A stretch of DNA of 12,863 nucleotides from Oscillospiraceae bacterium (GCA_016302005.1 JAEDOK010000039.1:1-12863); one strand, 5' to 3'; positions 1 through 7,557 are shown, counted from the first letter of the stretch. Program-made: numbers and translations. The notes: a model not told the origin generated them from the sequence alone.

Positions 1-158
1 ACCGCGCCGACATCGCCGCGCACCATGACGGTGACAAGTCCGGAACCGATCTGCTGCTTGCCGATCAGATGAACATTTGCCGCTTTGACCATTGCGTCGG
101 CGGCTTCGATTGCGCCGATGAGACCGCGTGTCTCGATCATGCCTAATGCTTCTTTCAT
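1..158 (-). CDS. BMC-H hexameric shell protein, PduA/EutM-like (partial)
   Basis: This is the first 52 residues of a hexagonal BMC shell protein (BMC-H, Pfam BMC); the rest lies beyond the left edge of the window. The start [10 protein letters not shown] matches the beginning of PduA/EutM-type proteins. The pore-loop motif IGSG is visible at residues 37-40, followed by [12 protein letters not shown]. Such proteins tile the facets of the microcompartment and let small polar metabolites through the hexamer pore. The ATG at 156-158 is preceded by a strong GGAGGA site (complement of 166-171) with about 8 bases of spacing. It is the last gene of the BMC operon inside the window. It is separated by a short A+T-rich gap from the glycosyltransferase upstream, whereas most genes earlier in the operon overlap or nearly touch. 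Confidence 0.93.
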   Translation of the reverse strand, partial: MKEALGMIETRGLIGAIEAADAMVKAANVHLIGKQQIGSGLVTVMVRGDVGA

Positions 159-206
159 TTGTAAATCCTCCGTATTAAATTTATTTTTTTGTTTAAAAAT
201 GTAGTA

Positions 207-1238
207 TCAGCGATGTAACACTTTTTTTACTGTCCTTTTGAAGCGAAGCATCCATTGCTGCCGATCAAATTCTTTTCGGTAGCTCCTGCAAAAAGCGTTT
301 GCATCCTTCTGTCTAATCTCGCGCAGATATTTCTCAACCCATTTGTCTTTCTGACAGGTTCCCTCCCGTGTCAGCCATGGGTGGAATATCTCAAGCGCCA
401 ATTCAGTAAGGCGGAGTCTGTCCTCTTCCGTTTTCCAATTTTGGAAATAGTGGTACATACATATCCGCAAACCATGTGCTGCCCGTTGGTACAGAAATTG
501 TTCTGTTTCCGCAGGGGAAAGCGCTGTTGCATCACAAAGCTCGGTGAGCGCATTCAGCTTCCGTTCAAAATTACGCGCGTATTCCGCATAGCCCTTCTTT
601 GTTATGCTGTCTGCATTGGAAGGGTCGCGGCAATAAACAGTCTTTTGTATCAGCAAGATTTGGCTGCAATACCGAAAAAGCTGCCGGATAAACAGAGCAT
701 CCTCCGAGGTTCTCAATTTCTCGTCAAACCAAAGGTTATTCGCTCGAATGACGTTCAAATCAAACAATTTCGAATAAACCGTGTAGGAATCGCTCTGCAC
801 AAGATAGTGCAGCAACTGCTGCGGCTCATTCTTGATCGAAATCAGCAGTGGTGCATTCTTCCTTACCTGAGGATCTTTGGTTGCGCAGCAGCACTGTACC
901 TCGTTTTTACAATAGCCTTCATAAAGATCGGCGATACTTGTCAAGGGAAGATAGTCATCACTGTCAACAAAGCATATACATTCGCCCGTTGCATTCCGCA
1001 TTCCGAGATTCCGTGCGGAGGAAACGCCGCCGTTTTCCTTGTGGAACACCCTGACTCTTGCATCCTTGCGAGCATATTCGTCGCAAATTCTCGGGGATTG
1101 GTCTGTTGAACCATCATCCACCAAGATCAGCTCAATATCAGAGTAGGTCTGTCCGAGAATAGAATCCACGCAGCGCCGAAGATAACCTTCGGAATTCCAG
1201 ATCGGGACGATGATGCTGATTTTCGCTTTATTTTTCAC
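207..1238 (-). CDS. Family 2 glycosyltransferase embedded in the BMC operon
   Basis: This 343-residue protein is a GT-A fold glycosyltransferase of family 2. The N-terminus KISIIVPIWN is the usual first beta strand, DDGSTD (41-46) is the nucleotide-binding loop, ENGGVSSARN (68-77) is the conserved GG-SAARN region, and VDSDD (91-95) holds the DXD metal/nucleotide-sugar motif. No membrane segment is evident, so it is probably a cytosolic or peripheral enzyme transferring a sugar from a nucleotide sugar. The acceptor is unknown. It starts with GTG three bases after the stop of the PduT-like shell gene, in the same reading frame, and has no Shine-Dalgarno sequence, so translation must rely on coupling. 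Its base composition is lower than its neighbours: a hand count gives 27/60 G+C at 241-300 against 40/60 at 2041-2100. Glycosyltransferases are not a standard part of pdu/eut-type operons. It may be a late insertion or may modify a shell or cell-surface target. Confidence 0.9.
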   Translation of the reverse strand: MKNKAKISIIVPIWNSEGYLRRCVDSILGQTYSDIELILVDDGSTDQSPRICDEYARKDARVRVFHKENGGVSSARNLGMRNATGECICFVDSDDYLPLTSIADLYEGYCKNEVQCCCATKDPQVRKNAPLLISIKNEPQQLLHYLVQSDSYTVYSKLFDLNVIRANNLWFDEKLRTSEDALFIRQLFRYCSQILLIQKTVYCRDPSNADSITKKGYAEYARNFERKLNALTELCDATALSPAETEQFLYQRAAHGLRICMYHYFQNWKTEEDRLRLTELALEIFHPWLTREGTCQKDKWVEKYLREIRQKDANAFCRSYRKEFDRQQWMLRFKRTVKKVLHR

Positions 1239-1241
1239 TGC

Positions 1242-1787
1242 TTAGTACAGCGCTTTGACAATATCGGGGTGCGGGGAAGGGATCACGACGCTTTCAGAGA
1301 GCATGCCCTGCGCTTCCGGCGTTTTCTCGCCCGCTGCGATCGCCGCCCGGACGGCTGCGACCTCGCCGGTCATGGTGATAAAGGACTTGCCGCCCAAGCC
1401 GCGCCCGAGGCGAATGTCGATCAGACGGATATCCGCCGCCTTGACTGCCGCATCCGCCGCAACGACTGCGGTGCAGAGGCTGAAGGCTTCCATCACGCCG
1501 ACAGCAGCGACCTGACCGATCTCGTTGCAGGCGTTGATCGCCTTCGGCACCTGCTCGTGTACATGCGAGATCACCATGCTGTCCACCAGTCGCTGCCCCG
1601 CGACGGCTTTGCCCGCGTCCACGCTCTCCTTGACCGCCGCGACTTCGCCCGTGACGATCACGATATACTTGCCCGCGCAGACCGGCTGCGCCGCAACCAA
1701 TTCCACGGACGCCGCCTTGAGCATCGCATCCCCCGCATTCACGCCGACGGGGATCGCATTTGTCTCGATCATTCCCAATGCATTCAT
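1242..1787 (-). CDS. pduT: BMC-T trimeric shell protein, PduT-like with Fe-S cysteine
   Basis: This 181-residue protein has two tandem BMC domains, the layout of trimeric (BMC-T) shell proteins. Domain 1 starts at MNALGMIETN and domain 2 at about residue 92 (VAAVGVMEAFS). Cys37 in PVCAGKYIV sits where PduT has Cys38, the residue that coordinates a [4Fe-4S] cluster at the trimer pore. This supports a redox-active PduT-like protein that passes electrons across the shell, most likely to or from the PduS-like protein encoded just upstream. The ATG overlaps the stop of the pduS-like gene by 4 bases (ATGA) and has an AGGAGG site 8 bases upstream, so the two are translationally coupled. The length matches PduT (about 184 residues). 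The stop TAA is followed in frame, one codon later, by the GTG start of the glycosyltransferase gene. Confidence 0.92.
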   Translation of the reverse strand: MNALGMIETNAIPVGVNAGDAMLKAASVELVAAQPVCAGKYIVIVTGEVAAVKESVDAGKAVAGQRLVDSMVISHVHEQVPKAINACNEIGQVAAVGVMEAFSLCTAVVAADAAVKAADIRLIDIRLGRGLGGKSFITMTGEVAAVRAAIAAGEKTPEAQGMLSESVVIPSPHPDIVKALY

Positions 1788-3097
1788 TTGGACGCCCTCC
1801 TGATTTCAATATAGTCCTCCGTGACCGCCGTGACCGTGCCGGAGATGCTCGCGTGCATCTTGACGCCGAGCTTTTTCTCCGCGATATCCGCGATGAGCTG
1901 ATTCTTGCGCACCTTGTCACCCACGGCGACCTTCGGCACGCTCGGCGCGCCCACGCCCATGCGGAGTGCAATGCGTACACAGTCGGTGGAAAGGGGCTTA
2001 TCCACCAGCGGGGCGGGGACATCGTATTCGCTCACGCCGAGGCGGGCGATCAGGCGGGAGACGGGAACCTTCTTGTTCTCCAAGCCGCCGTCCACTTCGC
2101 CGTAGACCTCCTTGCGCGCCCGGATGCCCTTTGACGCCATGGCGGATTTGAGCGTCTGCATCACCTGCGAGGGCTTTAAGCCGAAGTTGCAGGCGTAGTA
2201 GGTGCAAAGTCCGCAGTTGCAGCAGGAGAAAATGCCGTTGAAATCGCCCATGAGGTCGACGCCGTTGGCAATGCTCCGCATGGCTTTGTGGGGCTGCACA
2301 TTGAGTCCCAGCGCGTTTCTCGGGCACATTTGTGTGCACATCGAGCACTGACAGCACACCGCCATGATCATGCGCAGGTCGAGCTTCGGGGACTTCGTTT
2401 GCAGAAGCGGGTGGTTTTTCGGGATCGCGAGCAGACCGCCCGTGGTCTTTGTGACCGGGATGTCGAGGGTATCGACCACTCTGCCCATTGCGGGGCCGCC
2501 GATGATGTAATCGCAGGGCTCCGTCGTGCCGCCCGCCGCGACGATCAGCTCCTTGAGGGAGATGCCGACGGGGACGCGCAGTGTGACCGGTTTTTTGACC
2601 GCGCCACCCACGGTGACATATTTTTCAACGACCTTTTTGCCGTCCATCGCGGCGGCAATGTTCACAAGGGTGCTGACGTTACACACGACCGCGCCGACAT
2701 CGAGGGGAAGTCCGCCCGTCGGGACGACTTTGCCCGTGACCTCGTAGACGATCTGCTGTTCGTCGCCTGCGGGATAGTAGGCATCGAGCAGATGCAGCTC
2801 CACGTCGTCCGCGTCCTTTAAGGCCGCTTTCAGCGCCTTGACCGCTTCGTGATAGTGTTCCTTCAGGCAGATGACCGCGTGCTTTGCGCCCGTGAATTCC
2901 TTCACCGCGCGAATCCCACGGATGACATCCGCCGCATAGTACTGCATGACCTGCTGATCGACGCGCAGCAGCGGTTCGCACTCCGCGCCGTTGGCAAGAA
3001 CATACTCGGCTTTGCAGTTGATCTTTACATGGGTCGGAAAGCCCGCGCCGCCCGCGCCGAGAATACCGGCGTCGCAGACGATTTTAGCCAGTTCCAT
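1784..3097 (-). CDS. pduS: PduS-like RnfC/NuoF-family Fe-S flavoprotein of the BMC
   Basis: This 437-residue protein belongs to the PduS/RnfC family. It has a glycine-rich flavin/nucleotide-binding region (GILGAGGAGFPTHVK, about residues 11-25), an SLBB-like segment around 165-220, and two four-cysteine clusters for [4Fe-4S]: C248/C251/C254/C258 and C292/C295/C298/C303. The C-terminus has a lipoyl-like beta domain with the segment HASISGTVTAV. In pdu systems PduS reduces cobalamin; in glycyl-radical BMCs the homologue is thought to carry electrons out of the shell together with PduT. No B12 enzyme is visible here, so electron transfer is the safer role. The ATG at 3097, four bases after the aldehyde dehydrogenase stop, is preferred because family members begin near MELAKIV. 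A GTG at 3121 would add eight residues overlapping the upstream gene. Neither start has a strong ribosome binding site, so coupling to the upstream gene is likely. Confidence 0.9.
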   Translation of the reverse strand: MELAKIVCDAGILGAGGAGFPTHVKINCKAEYVLANGAECEPLLRVDQQVMQYYAADVIRGIRAVKEFTGAKHAVICLKEHYHEAVKALKAALKDADDVELHLLDAYYPAGDEQQIVYEVTGKVVPTGGLPLDVGAVVCNVSTLVNIAAAMDGKKVVEKYVTVGGAVKKPVTLRVPVGISLKELIVAAGGTTEPCDYIIGGPAMGRVVDTLDIPVTKTTGGLLAIPKNHPLLQTKSPKLDLRMIMAVCCQCSMCTQMCPRNALGLNVQPHKAMRSIANGVDLMGDFNGIFSCCNCGLCTYYACNFGLKPSQVMQTLKSAMASKGIRARKEVYGEVDGGLENKKVPVSRLIARLGVSEYDVPAPLVDKPLSTDCVRIALRMGVGAPSVPKVAVGDKVRKNQLIADIAEKKLGVKMHASISGTVTAVTEDYIEIRRASK

Positions 3098-3101
3098 AGG
3101 C

Positions 3102-4505
3102 TCAGATGATGCGGAAGTCACCCTTGAGCACGCAGCGTCTTGCGCGCGTAAAGGACTTCGCGCTGGTCAGTCCCTCGCCGGTCGGGGTAGCGATGGTCAG
3201 GGTCGTATAGCCCTCGCCGCCGAAGCCCAAGCCGGAATAAGACGGCGCGTTCTTGACAAAGATCGTCGTGTTCATGCGCCGCGCCGCGCGGGACATATTG
3301 TGGACATTCGTCGAGTGGATCAGGGCGGAGTGCTGGCAGCCGTGCTCTGCACGGAATGCCTCATTCAGCGCCTCTTCGAAATTCGCCACGCGCACCATGC
3401 CGAGCACGGGCATGAGCATTTCCACCTCGACGAAGGGATGATAACGGTCAACATCCGCGATCACGAGGACAGGGTCGCCCGTGAACTGCACGCCGCTTTC
3501 GCGGAGGATGTAAGTCGCGTCGTGACCGACGAACTTGCGGTTGATGACATATTTGCCATCCTTTTCGATGAGGACGGTGCGGACGATCTTGTCAATGTCC
3601 TCGCCATAGACACGGAACGCGCCGCACTGCTGCATCGTGTTCATCAAAGCGTCCGCGATGGAATCGACCATGAACACTTCCTTCTCGGCAACGCACAGGA
3701 CATTGTTGTCAAAGCTCGCGCCGTCCACGATATCCTTTGCCGCCTGCGGGATGTTCGCCGTCTCGTCCACGATGACGGGGGGATTGCCCGGGCCTGCCGC
3801 GACACACTTCTTGCCGGACTTCATGGCGACCGCGACGACCGCCTCGCCGCCCGTGACGGAGAGCATCTTAATGGCTTTGTGCGTCATGATGACCTTCGAG
3901 GTGTCGAGGGTCGGTTCCTTCGGGGCGGTGATCAGACCGTTGGGACCGCCCGCCGCGATGATGGCTTCATTTAACAGCTCCATCGTCCGCTGAGAGGCGC
4001 GCTTTGCCGCCGGATGGGGGTTATAGACCACGGCGTTGCCCGCTGCGATCATGCTGATGGAGTTGTTGATGACGGTCGCGGTGGGGTTGGTCGAGGGGGT
4101 AATGGAGCCGATGACCCCATAAGGTGCCGTCTCGACCAAGGTCAGACCGTCGTCGCCGCTGAAGGCGGTGGGGTGCAGATCCTCAATGCCGGGGGTCTTA
4201 TTCGCGGCAAGGAGGTTCTTTGCGATCTTGTGATGCACCTTGCCGTAGCCCGTCTCCTCGTGGGCGAGGATCGCCAGCTCCTCGGCATGCTCACGGGCGC
4301 ATTGGCGCATTGCCTCGATCAGCTTGCCGCGCTCCTCCAGGGTCATGTCCATCAGGCGCTGCTGGGCGCGGATCGCGGTGTCGATCGCGTCGTGAACATC
4401 GTCAAACAGGCACTGTGCGCTTCCCGTCGGGCAGCAGCCGCCATGCTCCAAGCTGCTGCGCGTTTGATCTGCGATTTGTCGGATCTGTTCTTTTGTCAAT
4501 GCCAT
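3102..4505 (-). CDS. pduP: CoA-acylating aldehyde dehydrogenase, PduP/EutE-like
   Basis: This 467-residue enzyme oxidises an aldehyde to acyl-CoA with NAD+ inside the microcompartment (acetaldehyde or propionaldehyde in known systems). The family signature around the catalytic cysteine is present as FDNNVLCVAEKEV with Cys271. TPSTNP (136-141) and SVTGG (216-220) are conserved NAD/CoA-site segments. The first about 20 residues (MALTKEQIRQIADQTRSSLE) can form an amphipathic helix like the N-terminal targeting peptides of PduP and EutE. A cysteine-bearing linker follows (GGCCPTGSAQC, residues 22-32), whose cysteines are not part of the known mechanism. The ATG lies 9 bases after the stop of the BMC-P gene and has a GAGG site 7 bases upstream. 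It supplies acyl-CoA to PduL and NADH to the alcohol dehydrogenase encoded earlier in the operon. Confidence 0.95.
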   Translation of the reverse strand: MALTKEQIRQIADQTRSSLEHGGCCPTGSAQCLFDDVHDAIDTAIRAQQRLMDMTLEERGKLIEAMRQCAREHAEELAILAHEETGYGKVHHKIAKNLLAANKTPGIEDLHPTAFSGDDGLTLVETAPYGVIGSITPSTNPTATVINNSISMIAAGNAVVYNPHPAAKRASQRTMELLNEAIIAAGGPNGLITAPKEPTLDTSKVIMTHKAIKMLSVTGGEAVVAVAMKSGKKCVAAGPGNPPVIVDETANIPQAAKDIVDGASFDNNVLCVAEKEVFMVDSIADALMNTMQQCGAFRVYGEDIDKIVRTVLIEKDGKYVINRKFVGHDATYILRESGVQFTGDPVLVIADVDRYHPFVEVEMLMPVLGMVRVANFEEALNEAFRAEHGCQHSALIHSTNVHNMSRAARRMNTTIFVKNAPSYSGLGFGGEGYTTLTIATPTGEGLTSAKSFTRARRCVLKGDFRII

Positions 4506-4514
4506 ACGCTATCC

Positions 4515-4820
4515 TCAGCTTTCTTTGTTGAATTTTTCAAAAATACGGGTTCCGTTTACATCGACGGAATCAATAATTGCGACAATACTTTGATCGACCG
4601 GCTTATTTTCGGTCACATTGGTCTGACGCGACGAGCTGCCGCCCACCAGCATCACGACCTCGCCCTCACCCGCGCCCACGGCGTCAATGGCGACGAGCAG
4701 ACCGCCCTTTTCCTGCCAGGTCTCAATATCAATGGGCTTGACGATCAGCAGCTTCAAGCCGTAGAGCTTTTCCGCCTTGTTCGTGCTGACCACCGTTCCC
4801 TTAACTCTTGCTAACTGCAT
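4515..4820 (-). CDS. BMC-P pentameric vertex protein, EutN/PduN/CcmL-like
   Basis: This 101-residue protein is a BMC vertex protein (EutN_CcmL family). The opening MQLARVKGTVVSTNKAEKLYGLKLLIV is typical (quoted here as residues 1-8, 9-18 and 19-27), followed by GLLVAIDAVGAGEGEVVMLV and the SSSRQTN segment that is near-universal in the family. Pentamers of such proteins cap the 12 vertices of the icosahedral shell, so few copies are needed. The start overlaps the end of the upstream gene by 10 bases, and an AAGGAG site lies 7 bases before the ATG. Length and motifs are complete, with no sign of damage. It sits between enzyme genes rather than beside the facet proteins, which is common in Firmicutes BMC loci. 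Confidence 0.94.
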   Translation of the reverse strand: MQLARVKGTVVSTNKAEKLYGLKLLIVKPIDIETWQEKGGLLVAIDAVGAGEGEVVMLVGGSSSRQTNVTENKPVDQSIVAIIDSVDVNGTRIFEKFNKES

Positions 4821-5509
4821 ACCGTTTCTCCTTCATATTGCACCACAATGTCATTTGCGAGCAGGGCGTCCCGCGCCGCCGGGGTGATGATCGCGCCGAC
4901 GCGGGCATGGATCGTTTTTTTCTCGCTCTGTGCAGCAGCGAGCACATCCGCCTCCGTAATGAGGCTTGCACCGATGCGCGCCGCAGCGTCTCCCGTATAG
5001 TACGGACTGACCGTCACACCCATCTGCCGGAGCGTCTCAATGGAGGAAGCGACACCCTCCAAAAAGGTGTTGCGGCGGAAGCGCGGCGGGTCAAAGTCGA
5101 GATACAGCCGCACATCCTTTTTCCAAAGGACGCTGCGCACGGCAAGGTACGCCAAGAAGTCCTTATCCTCCCCGTTCGCGATCTGTCCCAAAAGCTCCAA
5201 ACGCGGTGCGACCAAAATGACCGTTTTTGCCTTTGTCGCCCGCTCCATCAGGTCGTTTTCCCCTAACTTCGAGGCAAAGAGAGTCATATCATCGTTCAGC
5301 TCGTTGCGCTCCGTGAAGCTCACGGGGATATAGCCCTCGCCGAACTGCTTTTTCAGCAGAGCCTTCAGCTCCTTCGGGTAGGCAACCGGCGCAGCCAGCA
5401 GGACGAGCACCTCCTCAGGGTGCTGCTTCTGCCGCTCCAAAAGCGCCACACGCCGCACGACCTCCGCAACGATCAGCTCTGTTAACTTGTGGATCCATTC
5501 CTGATTCAT
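4811..5509 (-). CDS. BMC-associated protein of unknown activity, possible flavoprotein-like fold
   Basis: This 232-residue protein is not one I can name with confidence. It resembles the 'ethanolamine utilization protein'/flavoprotein-like genes found beside eutN and pduL in Firmicutes BMC loci. After the N-terminus it shows alternating beta-alpha segments (VLVLLAAPVAYP about 34-45, AKTVILVAPRLELLG about 94-108), suggesting a Rossmann-like fold. The first about 27 residues (MNQEWIHKLTELIVAEVVRR onward) look like an amphipathic helix of the kind that targets cargo into the shell. The ATG at 5507-5509 is chosen because a GAGGG site lies 5 bases upstream; the open frame extends further to 5608 but runs through a palindromic repeat. 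Its end overlaps the BMC-P gene by 10 bases. A 154-base gap filled by repeats separates it from pduL. It may be a lumenal cargo protein; the catalytic role is open. Confidence 0.75.
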   Translation of the reverse strand: MNQEWIHKLTELIVAEVVRRVALLERQKQHPEEVLVLLAAPVAYPKELKALLKKQFGEGYIPVSFTERNELNDDMTLFASKLGENDLMERATKAKTVILVAPRLELLGQIANGEDKDFLAYLAVRSVLWKKDVRLYLDFDPPRFRRNTFLEGVASSIETLRQMGVTVSPYYTGDAAARIGASLITEADVLAAAQSEKKTIHARVGAIITPAARDALLANDIVVQYEGETVCS

Positions 5510-5551
5510 CGTAACCCTCGCCGTCATTGCTTTTCCAAAAACTCTGTAAAC

Positions 5552-5567
5552 CGGGGACATGTCCCCG
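5552..5567. repeat. 16-bp perfect palindrome in the intergenic gap
   Basis: CGGGGACATGTCCCCG is a perfect 16-base palindrome. It sits in the only large gap inside the operon, just upstream of the next gene in transcription order. It could be a protein site or part of the larger repeat element that follows. In the transcript it would form a tight hairpin. Confidence 0.7.
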
Positions 5568-5573
5568 CCGCAC

Positions 5574-5644
5574 GTAGGGGCGGATATCATCCGCCCGCAG
5601 GCAGGCATCCTCGTAATTTACGGGCGGCTGATAGCCGCCCCTAC
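5574..5644. repeat. REP/MITE-like palindromic intergenic repeat
   Basis: This 71-base element has inverted ends: GTAGGGGCGG at 5574-5583 and CCGCCCCTAC at 5635-5644. Each end contains its own small hairpin, GCGGAT-ATC-ATCCGC on one side and GCGGCT-GAT-AGCCGC on the other. The two units differ by an A-T to C-G exchange that keeps pairing, as expected for a repeat maintained at the hairpin level. Elements of this style are scattered between genes in many Clostridia genomes. Here it sits between pduL and the next BMC gene, and would fold in the operon mRNA. Confidence 0.8.
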
Positions 5645-5663
5645 CAATTAAGAGGCAGAAATC

Positions 5664-6302
5664 TTACTTCAAAACCTCCATCATCGTGCTGCCGCTCATG
5701 GCGATGGCGTTCGCCTCGTCGGTGTCGATGTGGACCTCCATATCATGTCCGTCGCCCGCGCGGACAACGACATTTTCAAACACGACCGCGCGCGCACCGT
5801 CGCTGCGCAGACGCACGATATCTCCGTCATGCAGCCCGAACAGCGCCGCCTGCGCGGAGGAAAGGTGCAGATGCCGCGCCGCGACGATCACGCCCTCCGA
5901 GATCGTGACCGACCCGTTCGGTCCGACAAGGGTGCAGCCCGGCGTTCCTGCGGTCTTGCCCGACATGCGAACCGGCGGGCGGATACCGAGCGCGAAGGAA
6001 TCCGTCAGCGCGATCTCGACCTGCGTCGCCTTGCGCTCCGGACCCAAAACACGCACCTTTTTCAATTCTCCCTTCGGTCCGACGACCGTGAGCTGCTCTT
6101 GGCAGGCGAACTGCCCCGGCTGGGAGAGGTTGCGGAAATGCTTTAGCTGATAGCCCGTGCCGAAGAGCTTTTCAACATCGGCACGGCACAGATGGATATG
6201 CCGCGCGGACGAGGCGACAGGGACAAAGATCCTGCCTGTCTTGCGGAACAGCGCCTCCGAAGTGGCAAGGGAAACCGCTCTTTGCACCGCACACTTATCC
6301 AT
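5664..6302 (-). CDS. pduL: Phosphotransacylase PduL
   Basis: This 212-residue protein is the BMC phosphotransacylase PduL, converting acyl-CoA and phosphate to acyl phosphate and CoA. That recycles CoA inside the shell and feeds a kinase that makes ATP. The two metal-binding histidine pairs are visible: H35/H37 in SARHIHL and H144/H146 in AARHLHLS. E96 in QVEIALTDSF and H191 in DMEVHIDTDEANA sit at the spacing of the zinc-site residues of the studied PduL. The N-terminal 20 residues (MDKCAVQRAVSLATSEALFR) match the amphipathic encapsulation helix expected for lumenal PduL. The start overlaps the alcohol dehydrogenase stop by 8 bases, with an AAGGTG-like site about 8 bases upstream, so the two are coupled. 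All key residues are intact. Confidence 0.95.
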   Translation of the reverse strand: MDKCAVQRAVSLATSEALFRKTGRIFVPVASSARHIHLCRADVEKLFGTGYQLKHFRNLSQPGQFACQEQLTVVGPKGELKKVRVLGPERKATQVEIALTDSFALGIRPPVRMSGKTAGTPGCTLVGPNGSVTISEGVIVAARHLHLSSAQAALFGLHDGDIVRLRSDGARAVVFENVVVRAGDGHDMEVHIDTDEANAIAMSGSTMMEVLK

Positions 6303-7491
6303 TTGCGTTCACCTTCTTCATCACGATACCTTCATAATAGGTCTTGGCAATGATGGTCTTGACATCCTCCACAGTCGCGCGGACGATATTGGTCTTTGCC
6401 GCCGTGTCCTGCAGGGCATGCTTTGCCAGCGTGTCAATGTCCTCCATGCGGAACTTCGTCTCGCACAGCGGCGGGATCTTCACGTCACTGCACAGCTTGC
6501 GCACCGCCTCGATCGCCTGCTTGGAGGCGGCATCGACGGAGAGGTTATCCACCTTCTCGCCCATTGCCTGCGCCACACTGGCAAGCCGCCCCATGCAATA
6601 CGGGCGGTTGTATTCCAGCACCCGGGGGAGCATAATGGCGTTGGCAAGTCCGTGGGGAATGTTGTAAAAACCGCCGAGCTGATGGGCGATGGCGTGGGTC
6701 AGTCCGAGACCTGCGTTGGAGAAGGACAGACCCGCCATGTATTCCGCCCAGCACATATCCGTACGGGCATCCATATCTGAGCCGTCGTGCACCGCCTTGC
6801 GCAGTGCCTTGGAGACCAAACGGATCGCTTCAAGGGCGAGGGCATCGGTGTACGGCGTGTGGATATTGCAAATATAAGATTCGATCGCGTGGGTCAGGGC
6901 ATCAATGCCCGTCGCAGCGGTCAGGGGGGGCGGCATACCCACCATCAGCATCGGGTCGTTCAGCGCGAGGTGGGCAAGGCAGTTCGTGTCCACCATCAGC
7001 ATCTTGGACTTGGCTTCCGTATCCGTCACAACATAAGCACGGGTGCATTCCGAGCCTGTGCCCGCCGTCGTGTTGACGGCAATGACGGGCGCGCCGTGCT
7101 TTTTGGACTTGTTCACGCCGTTGTAGTCTTCGATCTTGCCGCCGTTGGCGGAGAGAATACTGACCGCCTTCGCCACATCAATGGGCGAGCCGCCGCCGAT
7201 GGCGATCAGCGCGCCGCAGCCGCTCTTTTGATAAAAGTCCAGCGCCGCGTAGACGATCTTCGTCGTGGGATTCGGCTCGACGCCGTCAAACACGAGGTAT
7301 TCGATCCCCGCGTCATCCAGCACCGCCGTCACCTTACCCGCTGTTCCGATCTTAATTAGCCCCTTATCCGTGACAACAAGAACCTTTTTTGCCCCGAGAC
7401 GCTGCAAAAAGTGCGGGATCATGGTAATGCCGTCTCTGCCGATCAGCGTGTGCCGCGGCTGGTATAGTTCAACAATTCCTTCGTTTTCCAT
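6295..7491 (-). CDS. pduQ: Iron-dependent alcohol dehydrogenase, PduQ-like; first gene of the BMC operon
   Basis: This 398-residue group III (iron-containing) alcohol dehydrogenase reduces the pathway aldehyde to an alcohol, regenerating NAD+ for the aldehyde dehydrogenase. The NAD motif GGGSPIDVAK is at residues 99-108. The iron ligands D197, H201, H266 and H280 appear in GIDALTHAIESY, THAIAH and IPHGLANAI at the usual spacings. The open frame extends to 7632, but that extension runs through a promoter and an operator. The ATG at 7489-7491 is chosen because GGAG (complement of 7501-7504) lies 9 bases upstream and the length then fits the family; an ATG at 7497 would leave only 3 bases. It is the first gene of the operon, transcribed from the promoter at 7558-7586 and probably repressed by the neighbouring DeoR protein. 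Confidence 0.93.
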   Translation of the reverse strand: MENEGIVELYQPRHTLIGRDGITMIPHFLQRLGAKKVLVVTDKGLIKIGTAGKVTAVLDDAGIEYLVFDGVEPNPTTKIVYAALDFYQKSGCGALIAIGGGSPIDVAKAVSILSANGGKIEDYNGVNKSKKHGAPVIAVNTTAGTGSECTRAYVVTDTEAKSKMLMVDTNCLAHLALNDPMLMVGMPPPLTAATGIDALTHAIESYICNIHTPYTDALALEAIRLVSKALRKAVHDGSDMDARTDMCWAEYMAGLSFSNAGLGLTHAIAHQLGGFYNIPHGLANAIMLPRVLEYNRPYCMGRLASVAQAMGEKVDNLSVDAASKQAIEAVRKLCSDVKIPPLCETKFRMEDIDTLAKHALQDTAAKTNIVRATVEDVKTIIAKTYYEGIVMKKVNANG

Positions 7492-7509
7492 TTGCATACG
7501 CTCCGTTTC

Positions 7510-7533
7510 AAATCGCTCAAAATCGCTCATTCT
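7510..7533. promoter_or_regulatory. DeoR-type operator, copy 1 (5' UTR of BMC operon)
   Basis: The block contains two TCGCTC units 10 bases apart (7513-7518 and 7523-7528). It is a 24-base exact repeat of the block at 7716-7739. It lies just downstream of the predicted transcription start of the operon and just upstream of its ribosome binding site, where a bound repressor would block transcription. Direct repeats at about one helical turn are typical of DeoR-family operators. Confidence 0.75.
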
Positions 7534-7557
7534 ATGCAAGGCTGTTTGTTCGTTCTC

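Noticed and set aside
255..1109. Long plus-strand open frame across the glycosyltransferase gene
   Set aside because: It is antisense to a clear GT2 gene and its product has no recognisable motif or ribosome binding site.
2991..3974. 327-codon plus-strand open frame opposite the aldehyde dehydrogenase
   Set aside because: Open only because of the high G+C of the real gene on the other strand; the composition is rich in His, Arg and Asp and shows no family features.
5510..5663. Riboswitch or B12-responsive leader in the BMC operon
   Set aside because: The gap is fully explained by palindromic repeats; no cobalamin box or other known riboswitch core is visible.
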